NCBI GenBank assembly: GCA_963576565.1
Contig: OY755044.1
Location: 46,767,134 to 46,831,133 of the forward strand
DNA from: Aspidapion aeneum
Taxonomy: Eukaryota > Arthropoda > Insecta > Coleoptera > Brentidae
DNA length: 64,000 nt
Direction: 5' to 3'
Shown here: piece by piece, positions 44,110 through 55,863 of the stretch
Numbering within the stretch: position 1 is the first letter of the stretch
Layout of the letters: the number at the start of each line of letters is the position of its first letter
Notes under the pieces: model-generated
What the model was told of the DNA's origin: nothing
Seen by the model: the letters and a program-made list of their open reading frames with translations, nothing else
Databases searched by the model: none
Program-made: the position numbers and the translations under genes

Positions 44110-44945
44110 AGTTTCTAGTATGCATGGAGAGTTCAAGCGTGGACGGATTAGCCTTAGCGACGACCCAAGGCCCGGTGCACCAAAAACGGCTCTCACCCAG
44201 GAAAACATTGATGCTATGCGCATGCTCATCACGGAAGATCGACATGTGACATACCGCGAGATTGAGGCTTCATTGGGGATATCAAAGAGATCAATTCAAA
44301 AAAAATTCCATAAAGACGTAGCAACAAGAAAATTAGTTTCCCGATCGATACCGCATGTGTTAACGGAAGAACAGAAAGAAGCGAGGGTCAATTGGTGTCA
44401 GAAAACTCTAAACCCCTTTGAGGCAAGAAATTCGAAAAACGTGTACAGTGGTAATAAATCGTGGATTTACTCATATGAACCCGAAAATAAACGTCAGTCG
44501 TCTGTACGGCTGTTCCAAGATGACGAAAAGTCAACAAAAGTTGTCCGTTCTCGCGACATTTGTCTCAAAAGCAGGTCATGTGGCAACAATTCCTCTGGAA
44601 GATCAAAGGACTGTTACTGCCGAATGGTACATTACCATTTGTTTGCCAAAAGTTCATCAAGACAATGCCACTTCACACAAAGCACAAAAAACCATTGAAT
44701 TTTTAACCCAAGATAACGTTGAATTTTCAGACCATCCTCCATACAGTCCCGACCTAAGTCCCAACGATTTCTATACTTTTCCGAAAATCAAGAACGGACT
44801 GCGTGGTCAAAGATTTCAGTCGCCAGAGGAAGCAGCTGATGAAAGAATGCAATTTTGACAGTACCAACAGACGAGTGGAATTACAGCTTTCATAACTATA
44901 TGCATATCTTAAAAGAACCCTCGTATATCTACATGTCGTACTGGT
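44110..44945 (+). pseudogene. Mariner (DD34D) transposase relic
   Basis: The N-terminal helix-turn-helix region is present: FKRGRISLSDDPRPGAPKTA, TYREIEASLGISKRSIQKKF. The catalytic core follows in shifted frames: GNKSWIYSYEPENK, where the usual first Asp of GDESW is Asn; then GHVATIPLEDQRTVTAEWY; then HQDNATSHKAQKTIEFL (second Asp); then HPPYSPDLSPNDFY (third Asp). The sequence between ICLPKV and HQDNAT is shorter than in intact relatives, so a deletion is likely. At least one frameshift lies near 44410-44430. A transposase would cut and paste the element at TA sites; this copy cannot. Its TIRs are not recognised. Confidence 0.85.
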
Positions 44946-45012
44946 AGTAATCGAATCCGCAACACAAAAAGCCAAAATGGCCATTGATGAACCGATCAGC
45001 CGCGGGCAAAGA

Positions 45013-45017
<5 letters not shown>

Positions 45018-45058
<41 letters not shown>

Positions 45059-45108
45059 TATATATATTACTTCGTATATAATATATTACTCTATATATAT
45101 ATTACTTC
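45018..45108. repeat. (TA)n microsatellite
   Basis: Interrupted TA repeats, containing a duplicated ATTACTTCGTATA-like segment. Confidence 0.9.
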
Positions 45109-45950
45109 GTATAAAACTCAATGGCCGCGGGTTGTAAAATTAGATTTTTGCACTGCTTATGTTATTGCATTTTAAGGACGCCCATTATATCAATCAGCCA
45201 ATTTGTGAATATTTGAAAAAGTTCTATTATCTTAGTTAATGCTTAGGAGGCGGGACATTTCTTTGGGTGCGCCCATACTTTTTATACATAAATATTGATG
45301 CTGTTACAATAAACACCCAAGACAACAATAATTGGAACACTTAAGCTTACTAAATATTTGAATAATCAAACAGTCATGTAGGTAGGTGTCATTAAAAATT
45401 ATTAAAACTAGACTAATTAGTTCTTAGCCGCATTTTGCTGTAACCCTGAGCATTTTATTCAGGAATTTTTAAATTCAGAGAAACCTTTTTTATATTTTAC
45501 ACTTTCTTTAATGTTTTCCACCTACTCACTGTCACTTTACAACCAAAGAAAATAATTTTTATTGCAATAAATGGATGGACGGATGGAGACAGCGAAAAAA
45601 ATTGCAAGGTGTTTTCTTTGTTTACTGTGTGTGCCCCATTTAAATTTGCCGTACGAAAAAAGTCATTAATTTTAAGTGTGATACCCATTGTTAAAGGATG
45701 CAAGTGATATCTTTCAATAGTTTCTGTTAAACCATGCAAGAAGGGATTAGGCACGTATCTCCAGATTAGGTGCACTCGATACTTTTACTTAAAGACGTTA
45801 GGAATATCTGGTCCTGTTTAAAATACTAAAACGTTTTTCAAAATTTTAAAATGACTCCTGAAAATCGCCTGACACTTTTCTGACAGTTTTAATGTGGCGC
45901 AAAGTCGTGCGATGACCATTAGCACGTTCAGGCTTGGAAAATATTAATTA
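45109..45950. other. Unassigned sequence
   Basis: A 92-codon minus frame (45775-45497) is open but matches no family I recognise. Nothing else is supported. Confidence 0.4.
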
Positions 45951-45959
45951 TTGTAAGTA

Positions 45960-46620
45960 AATATGGAGCGAGTCAACAAACTAACTCTAAGTTAGTCTGG
46001 AACTGTCTGCAATCCTTATTAACCCTGGGAAAACACAACAAGGATACTCTTGCGTGGGTGCCAGGGCACACGGGTGTTCCAGACAATGGAAAGGCAGATT
46101 CGCTTGCTAGAAAAGGATCAGAAAAACCATTCGTAGGGCCAGAACCTCCGTTTGGAATTTCAAAAACCTTGGTACGTGGCTACATCAAACGATGGATAAG
46201 TGAGGAACATCGAAACCACTGGCATTCATTACCAAGGCTAAACCACAGTAAGAAAATGGTGTCATCACCATTACCCTCACTCACCTGTGAACTACTAAAA
46301 CTCAATAGAAAACAAATCAGGCAGGTAACGGGACTTATAACCGGTCACTGCACACTGAGAACACATATGCATAGAATGGGAATCTACAGAGATGAGCCCA
46401 TATGCAGACTTTGTGACGAGGACGACGAAACAGCCTCTCACATAATATTTGTGTGCCCAGCACTGACCTTCGGTTCAATATTTGTGTGCCCAGCACTGAC
46501 CTTCTCCTAAACTAAGGAAAACCACCTAGCAGGAGATACGCTAAATAGCTGCAGTGTCGGGGACTCCCAAAACCTATTTTTACTGGCGGAACTAATCAAT
46601 CAATCAAATATGGAAAAAGA
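45960..46620 (+). pseudogene. LINE fragment: RNase H end and zinc knuckle
   Basis: An open frame (46058-46510, with coding sense from about 45965) encodes the end of a LINE-type RNase H: WVPGHTGVPDNGKADSLARK with the catalytic Asp. It then has a C-terminal CX2CX7H-like cluster, ICRLCDEDDETASHIIFVCP, as in R1/Jockey/I-group ORF2 proteins. A 29-bp segment is tandemly duplicated at the end (about 46444-46502). A 3' UTR runs to a tail of AATC repeats (46594-46610). It is a 5'-truncated copy. Confidence 0.8.
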
Positions 46621-46651
46621 GTGAATTTCGTAAAAGAAGCCATAAGACTTA

Positions 46652-47972
46652 GGGGAAAGGGGAGCAAAATGGGATACGGCGGTAAAACGGGATACCCCAG
46701 TTGTAAAACTCTATTTTATCCCCCTGACTGGTTCAACTCTCTGCAATATGATGCCGGTCTGCTGAGGTTAAATTGTTTTTTGCTCAACATGTGATGTTGT
46801 GCCCTGTTTGCGCGGTAATTGCATTTTTTACAGACTTTTTAAAATTTTGTTTACATTGAACAATTAGTGGGTTTACAGTTCATATCATTATTCTTGAGAC
46901 AACTTTTTACAATTTTTTTTCGTCGTCCTATGCTATTTGTTATGGTAAACAGCTGATAAGTGTCAAAAAGTTATCTCGAAAATTATGATATGGAGATTAT
47001 GTATTATTCATAATTAAACGCCTTGCCCGTAAAATTAGCCTTTTACTGTGTATGATTTTTGTTTGAATTTAACTAGGGGTTTGAGGCAAAACGGGGTTTT
47101 TTCATTGGGGCTAAACGGGGTACCTTGTTATAACTAGTAACCCCTCAATTTTTGCCTTCCTAGCCCGCATAGCTACGGCTAGAGAAGTTATTGTTTTCGA
47201 CGAAAACATTTAGATTTTGGTCGAAATTCGTTAATGCTAATTAAAGTTTTTTGACAGTTAAAAAGTTTTAAAAATGCTAACTTTTTAACGAAGCGTCTCA
47301 TCAATATGCGGTTTTCTGAATATAGAAGCGTACATTTTTTTCAAAAATTTGTGTTATAAGCAAAAACTTGGTAGGAGCTTTGGTTTCGGAGATTTTTACA
47401 AAAACTGTTTTTAAGGTTGATATAGCATAGAGTTCACTTGGAGTGTGCTAATCGGTTAGGAAGGTATCAGATCTGTCATGGATACATTTATTTTTTGGTA
47501 ACATCATTGAAAGTTTTATTTTATGTTGTCTTTGCAAGAAACTGAAGGAAAATTCATGTAGTAGAGTCGACAGCGATGACTAGGTCGCTGAAAGTCTTTA
47601 TAAATTTTGTAAATATGTACTAAATTTAATTATTATAAATGTATTTTTTATTTTTTAAATAAGTGTTTTAAACTTGGTTAGTATTTTAAAACTTAAATAA
47701 AACTTGTCTTACAAAAATATTGATTCTAAATTACACAACCGCTCCCCCGTTTTGCCATAGGTATCCCATTTTACCCGTATACAGGGAAAAATGGGGCAAA
47801 GTCAACTTTTTACAAAAATAAAAATAAAAGCATGATGGAGTTCTAAATCGCTTAAACAGAGGCTGAAACTGAAAAGTAAAACATAAAGATAACATATCTA
47901 GCCAACATAATTCCAAATGACGAACGCAATGGTGCCTATAAAATTAAATATCCCATTTTGTCCCCCCATCCC
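46652..47972. mobile_element. 1.32-kb TIR element with TTA duplication (PIF/Harbinger-like)
   Basis: Inverted ends contain GCAAAATGGGATA (46663) and TATCCCATTTTGTCCCC (47949). Identical TTA trinucleotides flank both (46649-46651, 47973-47975). A 3-bp TWA duplication is typical of PIF/Harbinger. Related AAAACGGGATACC and GGTATCCCATTTTACCC motifs recur internally, at 46683 and 47760. No transposase is seen. Confidence 0.7.
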
Positions 47973-47975
47973 TTA

Positions 47976-48400
47976 CACTTCCAAATTAGATACCTATGCA
48001 ATATTAGGAACCAAATTGTTTTTTGTTAAACTGTTTTTAAAAAGTCTATAAGGGGTACATAGGCGCACATAAAAGGATGTTTGCGATTTAGAAAGCCCAT
48101 AGAATGTTGCTCTTATAGAAAAAATTAACATGAGCATTTTATAAATCAAATAAGTTTTCGTGGCTAATCGGGTAAAAAAAAGTTTTTGTTTCTCTTATTT
48201 TTCTCTGGGTAGCTCGAAAGCTTAACCTCACGGGGGTCCAAGATCTAATGGACACCTAATAAGTGTTAACAGTTAACTGTTTCGTCTTTATGGGACTCCT
48301 CAGAACACTGTCTGGTCAATGTGACACCCTTGCGAAGTTGATCAGACCGTCCGTTGACATCCGCAAGAAGCGCCATCTACCGAGATACGAGCAAAACTAG
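47976..48400. other. Unassigned sequence
   Basis: No gene or repeat is recognised. Confidence 0.4.
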
Positions 48401-48414
48401 ATCAAGAGCAGGCG

Positions 48415-48580
<166 letters not shown>

Positions 48581-49060
48581 CGAAAAGAAAAGAATCCATC
48601 CGTGACCTTCGACAGCACTTTTGTCTTTCAGGTGAGATAGCGTTTATACCCAATTTCCAGACGTAAGCGTCAATCACCGGAATTTTTAAGCCAAGCCTAA
48701 CAAACGTAAATTTTAGTTTAAATTCACGGGTACTAAAATTTATGTTTATAAGCATTTTATCTTGATTAAAAACAAGGGGGCCGAGCCTCCATTGAGCTTT
48801 CCAGTTAGTATACAGGGTGTTTCCTAATTGAATGTCAATATTTATGGGGGTGATTTTTGGGCCCATTTTAAGATAAAAACTTCATATGAACATATGTCCG
48901 AAACGTCTTACCTTTTGAGATACAGGGTGGTAAAGTTTTCAAAAATAAATCATTTATTATTAATATCTACAATACCAAGTGAAGTGTACTTGTTAAATCT
49001 GTATTCAATTATGAGCAAATTTGATCTCTTGAATTTTTTTCCGACGCACGGGTTTCATCT

Positions 49061-49785
49061 AAAATACTCTGCCAATCTATGGGCACCTAAGCTCACACTA
49101 GGTACTATAGTTATAGTGTGAGCTAATATAATCAAAAACTGAAATATATTTTATTCAACTCCAGACTCAATTACCTTTCGTTTGATACCACACAAGTCAT
49201 GTTTTGACTTAAACTCAAATTTTTTTAATCTACCCTTTTGAAAAAAACTAAAATGTATTTTGTTTAACTCCAGACTCAATTACCTTTCGTTTGATATCAC
49301 ACACGCCATATTTTCACTTAAACTCTAATTTTTGACATCTACCCCCACCCTTTTTTTAAAAATAAACTAAAATTAATTTTTTTTAACTCCAGACTTAATT
49401 ACCTTTCGTTTGATATCACACACGCCATATTTTCACATAAACTCTAATTTTTGGAATCTACCCCCACCCTTTTATTTGGCTTGCGTTCGGTGGATTTTGT
49501 TCATTTTTAAATGGGACCATCACGGCCCAAGACCCAACTTAGGTACCAAATTTCATTAAAATCGGACAAGCGGTTTTTGAGTTATGCGGGTTGGTCGTTA
49601 CAGACAAACATACAGACAGACAGACATACAGACAGGCAGACAGACAGACAGCAAAACAAAAAAGTTTCAAAATCATCTGAAACGCAAAGATATATAAAAA
49701 ATTTTGAAATCGGAGCAACTTTTTTTTTTCTCGAAAAAATTAGGATCATCATAGCTCACACTACTTATAGTAGTAGTGTGAGCTA
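49061..49785 (-). mobile_element. (GTCT)n element with terminal hairpins, copy b
   Basis: Same family as 42753-43541, inserted in the opposite orientation. It has the shared tail CCAATCTATGGGCACCTAAG, hairpins at both ends (49091-49124 and 49752-49784), three ~110-bp repeats (GACTCAATTACCTTTCGTTT) and a shorter CAGA/CATA microsatellite (49606-49653). It is nested in the 48811-50259 element. Confidence 0.75.
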
Positions 49786-49945
49786 AAAATTATATCTGCT
49801 TGATGATATTGTCATATTAACGGTATTGTTATGATCATGCAGAGAAACGGTTTTTATTTTTTTAAGCGAAAACCGTGCATCGGATTGAAAAAAATCAAGT
49901 ATCAACTTTGGTTCATTCAAAAATAATTTTTATTTCAGGGAAAAT

Positions 49946-50006
49946 CAGTGGCGTGCCATCAATGTCTGCCAAAATATGCAGGTCAAATTATGTACAAACG
50001 CCACTG
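49946..50006. mobile_element. 61-bp CAGTGGCG mini-element
   Basis: CAGTGGCGTGCCATC ... ACAAACGCCACTG; the termini invert over 8 bases, with imperfect similarity of the flanks (GGGAAAAT, ATGGAAAT). Confidence 0.5.
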
Positions 50007-50259
50007 ATGGAAATTAAAAAAAAAGTGATACATTAAAAAATGCCTCTTGATTCATAGTACATGTATGACAGATTTCATTAAAATATCTGAAGTGGTATTG
50101 TAGATATTAATAATAAATGATTTATTTTTAAAAATTTACCACCCTGTAACTCAAAAGGTAAGACGTTTAGGACATATGTTCATATAAAGTTTTTTTCTTT
50201 AAAATGGGCCCAAAAATCACCCCAATAAATATTGACATTCAATTAGGAAACACCCTGTA

Positions 50260-50636
50260 TACTAATGTAGATATCGAAGTGACTGACAGACAGGCCTTGT
50301 GACCATTTATACTCTTTTTAACAGTACTCCTTTTAAAAGCTTTGTTCTATGCTCTTTTCAAGTACATTTCACAATTTTCACAAAAAAATAAAAGTATAGT
50401 TACCCTAGCAAGGCCCCCCAGGGCCCCGCCCAGGTCAGATACCTAGTTACGCTGGTGATTGAAAAAAATAGTATTTCATATTTGGCATCTTTCCTCTACC
50501 TAGTTAACTGAAGAATTTAAGTAAATTTTGATAACTGCCTGCATTAACGAAAGTCTTATTATGTTTTAATGCTTTTCTAATGTTCAGTTCACAATTACTT
50601 TTACACCTAGGTATAAAATATTTCATGGTAAAAAAA
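50260..50636. other. Unassigned sequence
   Basis: No gene or clear repeat is seen before the palindrome array. Confidence 0.4.
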
Positions 50637-52738
50637 GCTGATTTACACCTCCATAAACCTAGCAAGCCCACCTTAATAAAAATTTAAAAAATGTATTCCA
50701 GAATTATGTGCTTTTTATGTGCTAATTTCGTCCACTTTTTAAAATTTTTGTGCTCCTTTGGTTTCCACGGAAATTTAAAAAAAATGATTGGCGTGCTAGC
50801 TTTATATAAAGCTAGCAAGCCCATACAGATATAATCAATATTTTTATAATATTTATATGCGAAAATTAAGTGCTTTTTATGTGCTCCCGTTTGCTAAAAA
50901 TAAAATTCCATTTATCAAGTTTTTAACCTTTTTTTAAAGAAAATGTGTGGGCTGGCTAGGTTTATATAAACCTAGCAAGCCCACCTCAATAAAAATAAAT
51001 AAAATACATTCCAGAATTATGTGCCTTTTATGTGCTAATTTCGTCCACTTTTTAAAATTTTTGTGCTCCTTTGGTTTCCACGGAAATTTAAAAACATGAT
51101 TGGCGTGCTAGCTTTATATAAAGCTAGCAAGCCCATACAGAAATAATCAATATTTTTATAATATTTATATACGAAAATTAAGTGCTTTTTATGTGCTCCC
51201 GTTTGCTAAAAACAAAATTTCATTTATCAAGTTTTTAAGCTTTTAAAAAAAAAATGTGTGGTCTGGCTAGGTTTATATAAACTTAGCAAGCCCACCTCAA
51301 TCAAAATAAATAAAATACATTCCAGAATTATGTGCTCTTTATGTGCTAATTTCGTCCACTTTTTAAAATTTTTGTGCTCCTTTGGTTTTCACAGAAATTT
51401 AAAAAAATGATTGACGTACTACAATACAGAAATAATAAATATTTTTATGCCCACCTCAATAAAAATTTAAAAAATTTATTCCAAAATTATGTGCTTTTAA
51501 TGTGCTAATTTCGTCCACTTTTTAAAATGTTTGTGCTCCTTTGGTTTCCACGGAAATTTAAAAAAATGATTGGCGTGCTAGCTTTATATAAAGCTAGCAA
51601 GCCCATACAGAAATAATCAATATTTTTATAATATTTATATGCGAAAATTAAGTGCTTTTTATGTGCTCCCGTTTGCTAAAAACAAAATTTCATTTATCAA
51701 GTTTTTAAGCTTTTTTTTTTTAAATGTGTGGGCTGGCTAGGTTTATATAAACCTAGCAAGCCCACCTCAATAAAAATAAATAAAATACATTCCAGAATTA
51801 TGTGCTCTTTATGTGCTAATTTCGTCCACTTTTTAAAACTTTTGTGCTCCTTTGGTTTCCAAGGAAACTTAAAAAAATGATTGACGTGCTAGCTTTATAT
51901 AAAGCTAGCAAACCCATACAGAAATAATAAATATTTGTATAATATTTATATTCGAAAATTAAGTGCTTTTTATGTGCTTCCGTTTGCTCAAAACAAAATT
52001 CCATTTACCAATTTTTTTAAGCTTTTTTTTTTAAATGTGTGGGCTGGCTAGGTTTATATAAACCTAGCAAGCCCACCTCAATAAAAATAAATAAAATACA
52101 TTCCAGAATTATGTGCTCTTTATGTGCTAATTTCGTCCACTTTTTAAAATTTTTGTGCTCCTTTGGTTTTCACGGAAATTTAAAAAAATGATTGACGTAC
52201 TACAATACAGAAATAATAAATATTTTTATGTCCACCTCAATAAAAATTTATTCCAAAATTATGTGCTTTTAATGTGCTAATTTCGTCCACTTTTTAAAAC
52301 TTTTGTGCTCCTTTGGTTTCCACGGAAACTTAAAAAAATGATTGACGTGCTAGCTTTATATAAAGCTAGCAAGCCCATACAGAAATAATCAATATTTTTA
52401 TAATATTTATATGCGAAAATTAAGTGCTTTTTATGTGCTCCCGTTTGCTAAAAACAAAATTTCATTTATCAAGTTTTTAAGCTTTTTTTTTTAATGTGTG
52501 GGCTGGCTAGGTTTATATAAACCTAGCAAGCCCACCTCAATAAAAATAAATAAAATACATTCCAGAATTACGTGCTCTTTATGTGCTAATTTCGTCCACT
52601 TTTTAAAATTTTTGTGCTATTTTGGTTTCCACGGAAACTTAAAAAAATGATTGACATGCTAGCTTTATATAAAGCTAGCAAACCCATACAGAAATAATAA
52701 ATATTTGTGTGTGGGCTGGCTAGGTTTATATAAACCTA
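50637..52738. repeat. Palindrome-punctuated tandem array, left arm
   Basis: Two alternating half-units of about 150 bp make a ~300-bp higher-order unit. Type A begins with a perfect 22-bp palindrome, arm GCTAGCTTTAT plus its complement (50795, 51107, 51577, 51888, 52349, 52668). Type B has arm GCTAGGTTTAT plus complement (50955, 51266, 51736, 52047, 52506, 52719). Each is followed by AAGCCCA and, further in, by a TTATGTGCT pair. Two copies lack the A palindrome (51416, 52196, reading GTACTACAATACAG). The array opens with half a B palindrome at 50652. Confidence 0.9.
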
Positions 52739-53642
52739 AAAGGGGGTTTTGCGCACGGAGAACACGATCTGAAAATGGCAGGCATTAAAGGATGAGAGCT
52801 GTTAGTTTTCCATTGTCAGCCTCTTGACAGATATCATCAGTTACATTCGCTAATGCAGATGAACAACTGTGGTTTTTCCGAAATCCTGATTGTGTTTCGG
52901 GTAGAATAAGATTTTTTTTCCACATACTCATTAAGTTGCTGATTTATTAGTTTGTCAAAAACTTTAGATTTGATGGGTGACAACAACAAAAATCACAATG
53001 ACGGTTGACCCGTATGCAGAAATGACATAGGCGTGTGCAAAAATGACATAAGCGTGTGCAAAACGTTTCGCACACAGCGTGCGCAAAATGCCATTTTCAG
53101 ATCGTGTTCTCCGTGCGCAAAACCCCCTTTTACAAGACAGTCGTATAAAATAGTTATTTAAACAACAAGGTTTGAAAACGACTCTATGCACACGATCGAG
53201 ACAGTTTGGTAGACCGAGCCGAAGGCGAGGTCTACAAGTCGAGGGAGTATACAAAGAGGTTTTCAAACGAGTTTTTTACAATATTTTTTATACGACTGCT
53301 AATAAAGAACGAAAAATCAAATTTTAATTTAACTTGTTCTTATTTCCGACATTTTTACAATAAAACTTTAAACATTCAACAATTTTTTGACGTATCTAAT
53401 CAACAAAACATACGAGCAGTGACGGTTGCTACGGAACTAAGCCAACTTATATTGATGGGTGACAACAACAAAAATCACAATGACGGGAGACCCGTATGCA
53501 GAAATGACATAGGCGTGCGCAAAAATAACATAAGCGTATGCAAAACGTTTTGCACACAGCGTGCGCAAAATGCCATTTTCAGATCGTGTTCTCCGTGCGC
53601 AAAACCCCCTTTTACAAGACAGTCGTATAAAAAAAATATTTA
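52739..53642. other. Central spacer of the fold-back array
   Basis: Contains two direct repeats of about 181 bp (52970-53150 and 53452-53633, beginning TTGATGGGTGACAACAAC) and an inverted 43-bp piece of the same sequence at 52739-52781 next to the left arm. A LINE RT fragment is at 52786-52970, and a unique stretch at 53151-53451 contains the palindromic GTAGACC...GGTCTAC (53211-53236). Frames read here (53206-53646 plus, 52964-53266 and 53437-53691 minus) follow the repeats and resemble no known protein. Confidence 0.7.
52786..52970 (-). pseudogene. LINE reverse transcriptase fragment
   Basis: The minus strand reads SKVFDKLINQQLNEYVEKK and then, after a frameshift, parts resembling the FRKNHSCSSALANVTDDI / GKLTALIL region of non-LTR RTs between motifs 2 and A. 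About 60 codons with stops; both ends are abrupt. Origin and orientation are supported, activity is not. Confidence 0.5.
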
Positions 53643-55226
53643 TTAGCACGGCAATCATTTTTTTAAATTTCCGTGGAAACCAAAGGAGCACAAAAATTTT
53701 AAAAAGTGGACGAAATTAGCACATTAAAAGCACATAATTTTGGAATAAATTTTTTAAATTTTTATTGAGGTGGGCATAAAAATATTTATTATTTCTGTAT
53801 TGTAGTACGACAATCATTTTTTTAAATTTCCGTGAAAACCAAAGGAGCACAAAAATTTTAAAAAGTGGACGAAATTAGCACATAAAAAGCACATAATTCT
53901 GGAATGTATTTTATTTATTTTTATTGAGGTGGGCTTGCTAGGTTTATATAAACCTAGCCAGCCCACACATTTTTTTTAAAAAAAAGCTTAAAAAAATTGG
54001 TAAATGGAATTTTGTTTTGAGCAAACGGAAGCACATAAAAAGCACTTAATCTTCGAATATAAATATTATAAAAATATTTATTATTTCTGTATGGGTTTGC
54101 TAGCTTTATATAAAGGTAGCACGTCAATCATTTTTTTAAGTTTCCGTGGAAACCAAAGGAGCACAAAAATTTTAAAAAGTGGACGAAATTAGCACATAAA
54201 GAGCACATAATTCTGGAATGTATTTTATTTATTTTTATTGAGGTGGGCTTGCTAGGTTTATATAAACCTAGCCAGCCCACACATTTTTTTTAAAAAAAAG
54301 CTTAAAAACTTGATAAATGAAATTTTGTTTTTAGCAAACGGGAGCACATAAAAAGCACTTAATTGTCGCATATAAATATTATAAATATATTGATTATTTC
54401 TGTATGGGCTTGCTAGCTCTATATAAAGCTAGCACGCCAATCATTTTTTTAAATTTCCGTGGAAACCAAAGGAGCACAAAAATTTTAAAAAGTGGACGAA
54501 ATTAGCACATTAAAAGCACATCATTTTGGAATAAATTTTTTAAATTTTTATTGTGGTGGGCATAAAAATATTTATTATTTCTGTATTGTAGTACGTCAAT
54601 CATTTTTTTAAATTTCCGTGAAAACCAAAGGAGCACAAAAATTTTAAAAAGTGGACGAAATTAGCACATAAAGAGCACATAATTCTGGAATGTATTTTAT
54701 TTATTTTGATTGAGGTGGGCTTGCTAAGTTTATATAAACCTAGCCAGCCCACACATTTTTTTTTAAAAAGCTTAAAAACTTGATAAATGAAATTTTGTTT
54801 TTAGCAAACGGGAGCACATAAAAAGCATTTAATTTTCTCATATAAATATTATAAAAATATTGATTATTTCTGTATGGGCTTGCTAGCTTTATATAAAGCT
54901 AGCACGCCAATCATGTTTTTAAATTTCCGTGGAAACCAAAGGAGCACAAAAATTTTAAAAAGTGGACGAAATTAGCACATAAAAAGCACATAATTCTGGA
55001 ATGTATTTTATTTATTTTTATTGAGGTGGGCTTGCTAGGTTTATATAAACCTAGCCAGCCCACACATTTTCTTTAAAAAAAAAGGTTAAAAACTTGATAA
55101 ATGGAATTTTGTTTTTAGCAAACGGGAGCACATAAAAAGCACTTAATTTTCGCATATAAATATTATAAAAATATTGATTATTTCTGTATAAACATAAAAA
55201 GCACATAATTCTGGAATACATTTACC
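53643..55226. repeat. Palindrome-punctuated tandem array, right arm (inverted)
   Basis: Same units as the left arm but reverse-complemented. B-type palindromes lie at 53937, 54251, 54723 (one change) and 55034. A-type lie at 54099 (one change), 54412 (one change) and 54883. Two units lack the A palindrome (53800, 54590), just as in the left arm. The array stops near 55226 inside a B half-unit. Confidence 0.9.
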
Positions 55227-55863
55227 ATACACACGTAAAAAGCTGCTTGAAAATTGTCTTTAAACTACTTTAATCTAACGGTACCGATAGAATTTTTGTC
55301 TTTTTCACATTGTCAACCATCAAAATTATGGGACTATTAAAAATATGAAAAGCGGTTCTTCTTTTGGGAAAATCTTGGCAATTTAATTCTCGTAAAATTA
55401 CAGAGTATAAAGGATGATCCAACTTGGGTACTAGGGTTGCCAACCGTCCTCCAGCCAGGAGGACAGTCCTCCTTTGAGGCAAAATGTCCTCCGTCCTCCA
55501 CAGACCCTGTGGAGGCCGCCATTTGTCCTCCTTTATCAAAATTATGTGCTTAAATCAAAAATAACGTGATAAAAAGACATGAGAAATGACCCGAATTCAT
55601 AGTTGTTCCCCATTTTTTTTCTCTGTCATCCATATAAAATAACACATTTAAGAAATAAATAAACCAAGCTGAGGAACGTCTGTAAAAACAGCCCTAAACA
55701 ACGGCGGCATCATTCGTAAGTTTTCGTCACGTCACAGAAGAGCGATTATTTTGTTTCCTTTTTACTTGTGGATCCTTACATAAATCTTAGTAATCTACTT
55801 ATTTTAGTACTTGGATGTAATCTAGTGTAAATAACTGTTTGATCATGATTTTATTTATATATA
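55227..55863. other. Unassigned sequence with a GTCCTCC-rich stretch
   Basis: 55430-55535 begins TAGGGTTGCCAACCGTCCTC and repeats GTCCTCC several times on both strands, resembling the end of a DNA element; no partner is visible. Overlapping minus frames (55270-55539) are not convincing. Confidence 0.4.

Larger units (their letters stand above)
48811..50259. mobile_element. TIR element with ~170-bp inverted ends, carrying nested insertions
   Basis: Starts TACAGGGTGTTTCCTAATTG and ends with the inverse at 50240-50259. The match extends inward about 170 bases (CTTACCTTTTGAGATACAGG at 48909 against 50148-50168). TA flanks both ends. It hosts the (GTCT)n element at 49061-49785 and a 61-bp CAGTGGCG mini-element at 49946-50006. 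Confidence 0.8.

Noticed and set aside
45497..45775. 92-codon minus-strand frame
   Set aside because: No motif, no repeats of coding type and no neighbouring gene structure; left as unassigned sequence.
50637..55226. CRISPR-like array of palindromic repeats
   Set aside because: Units are ~150 bp, the 'spacers' are themselves conserved, and the sequence is eukaryotic. It is a satellite/fold-back structure.
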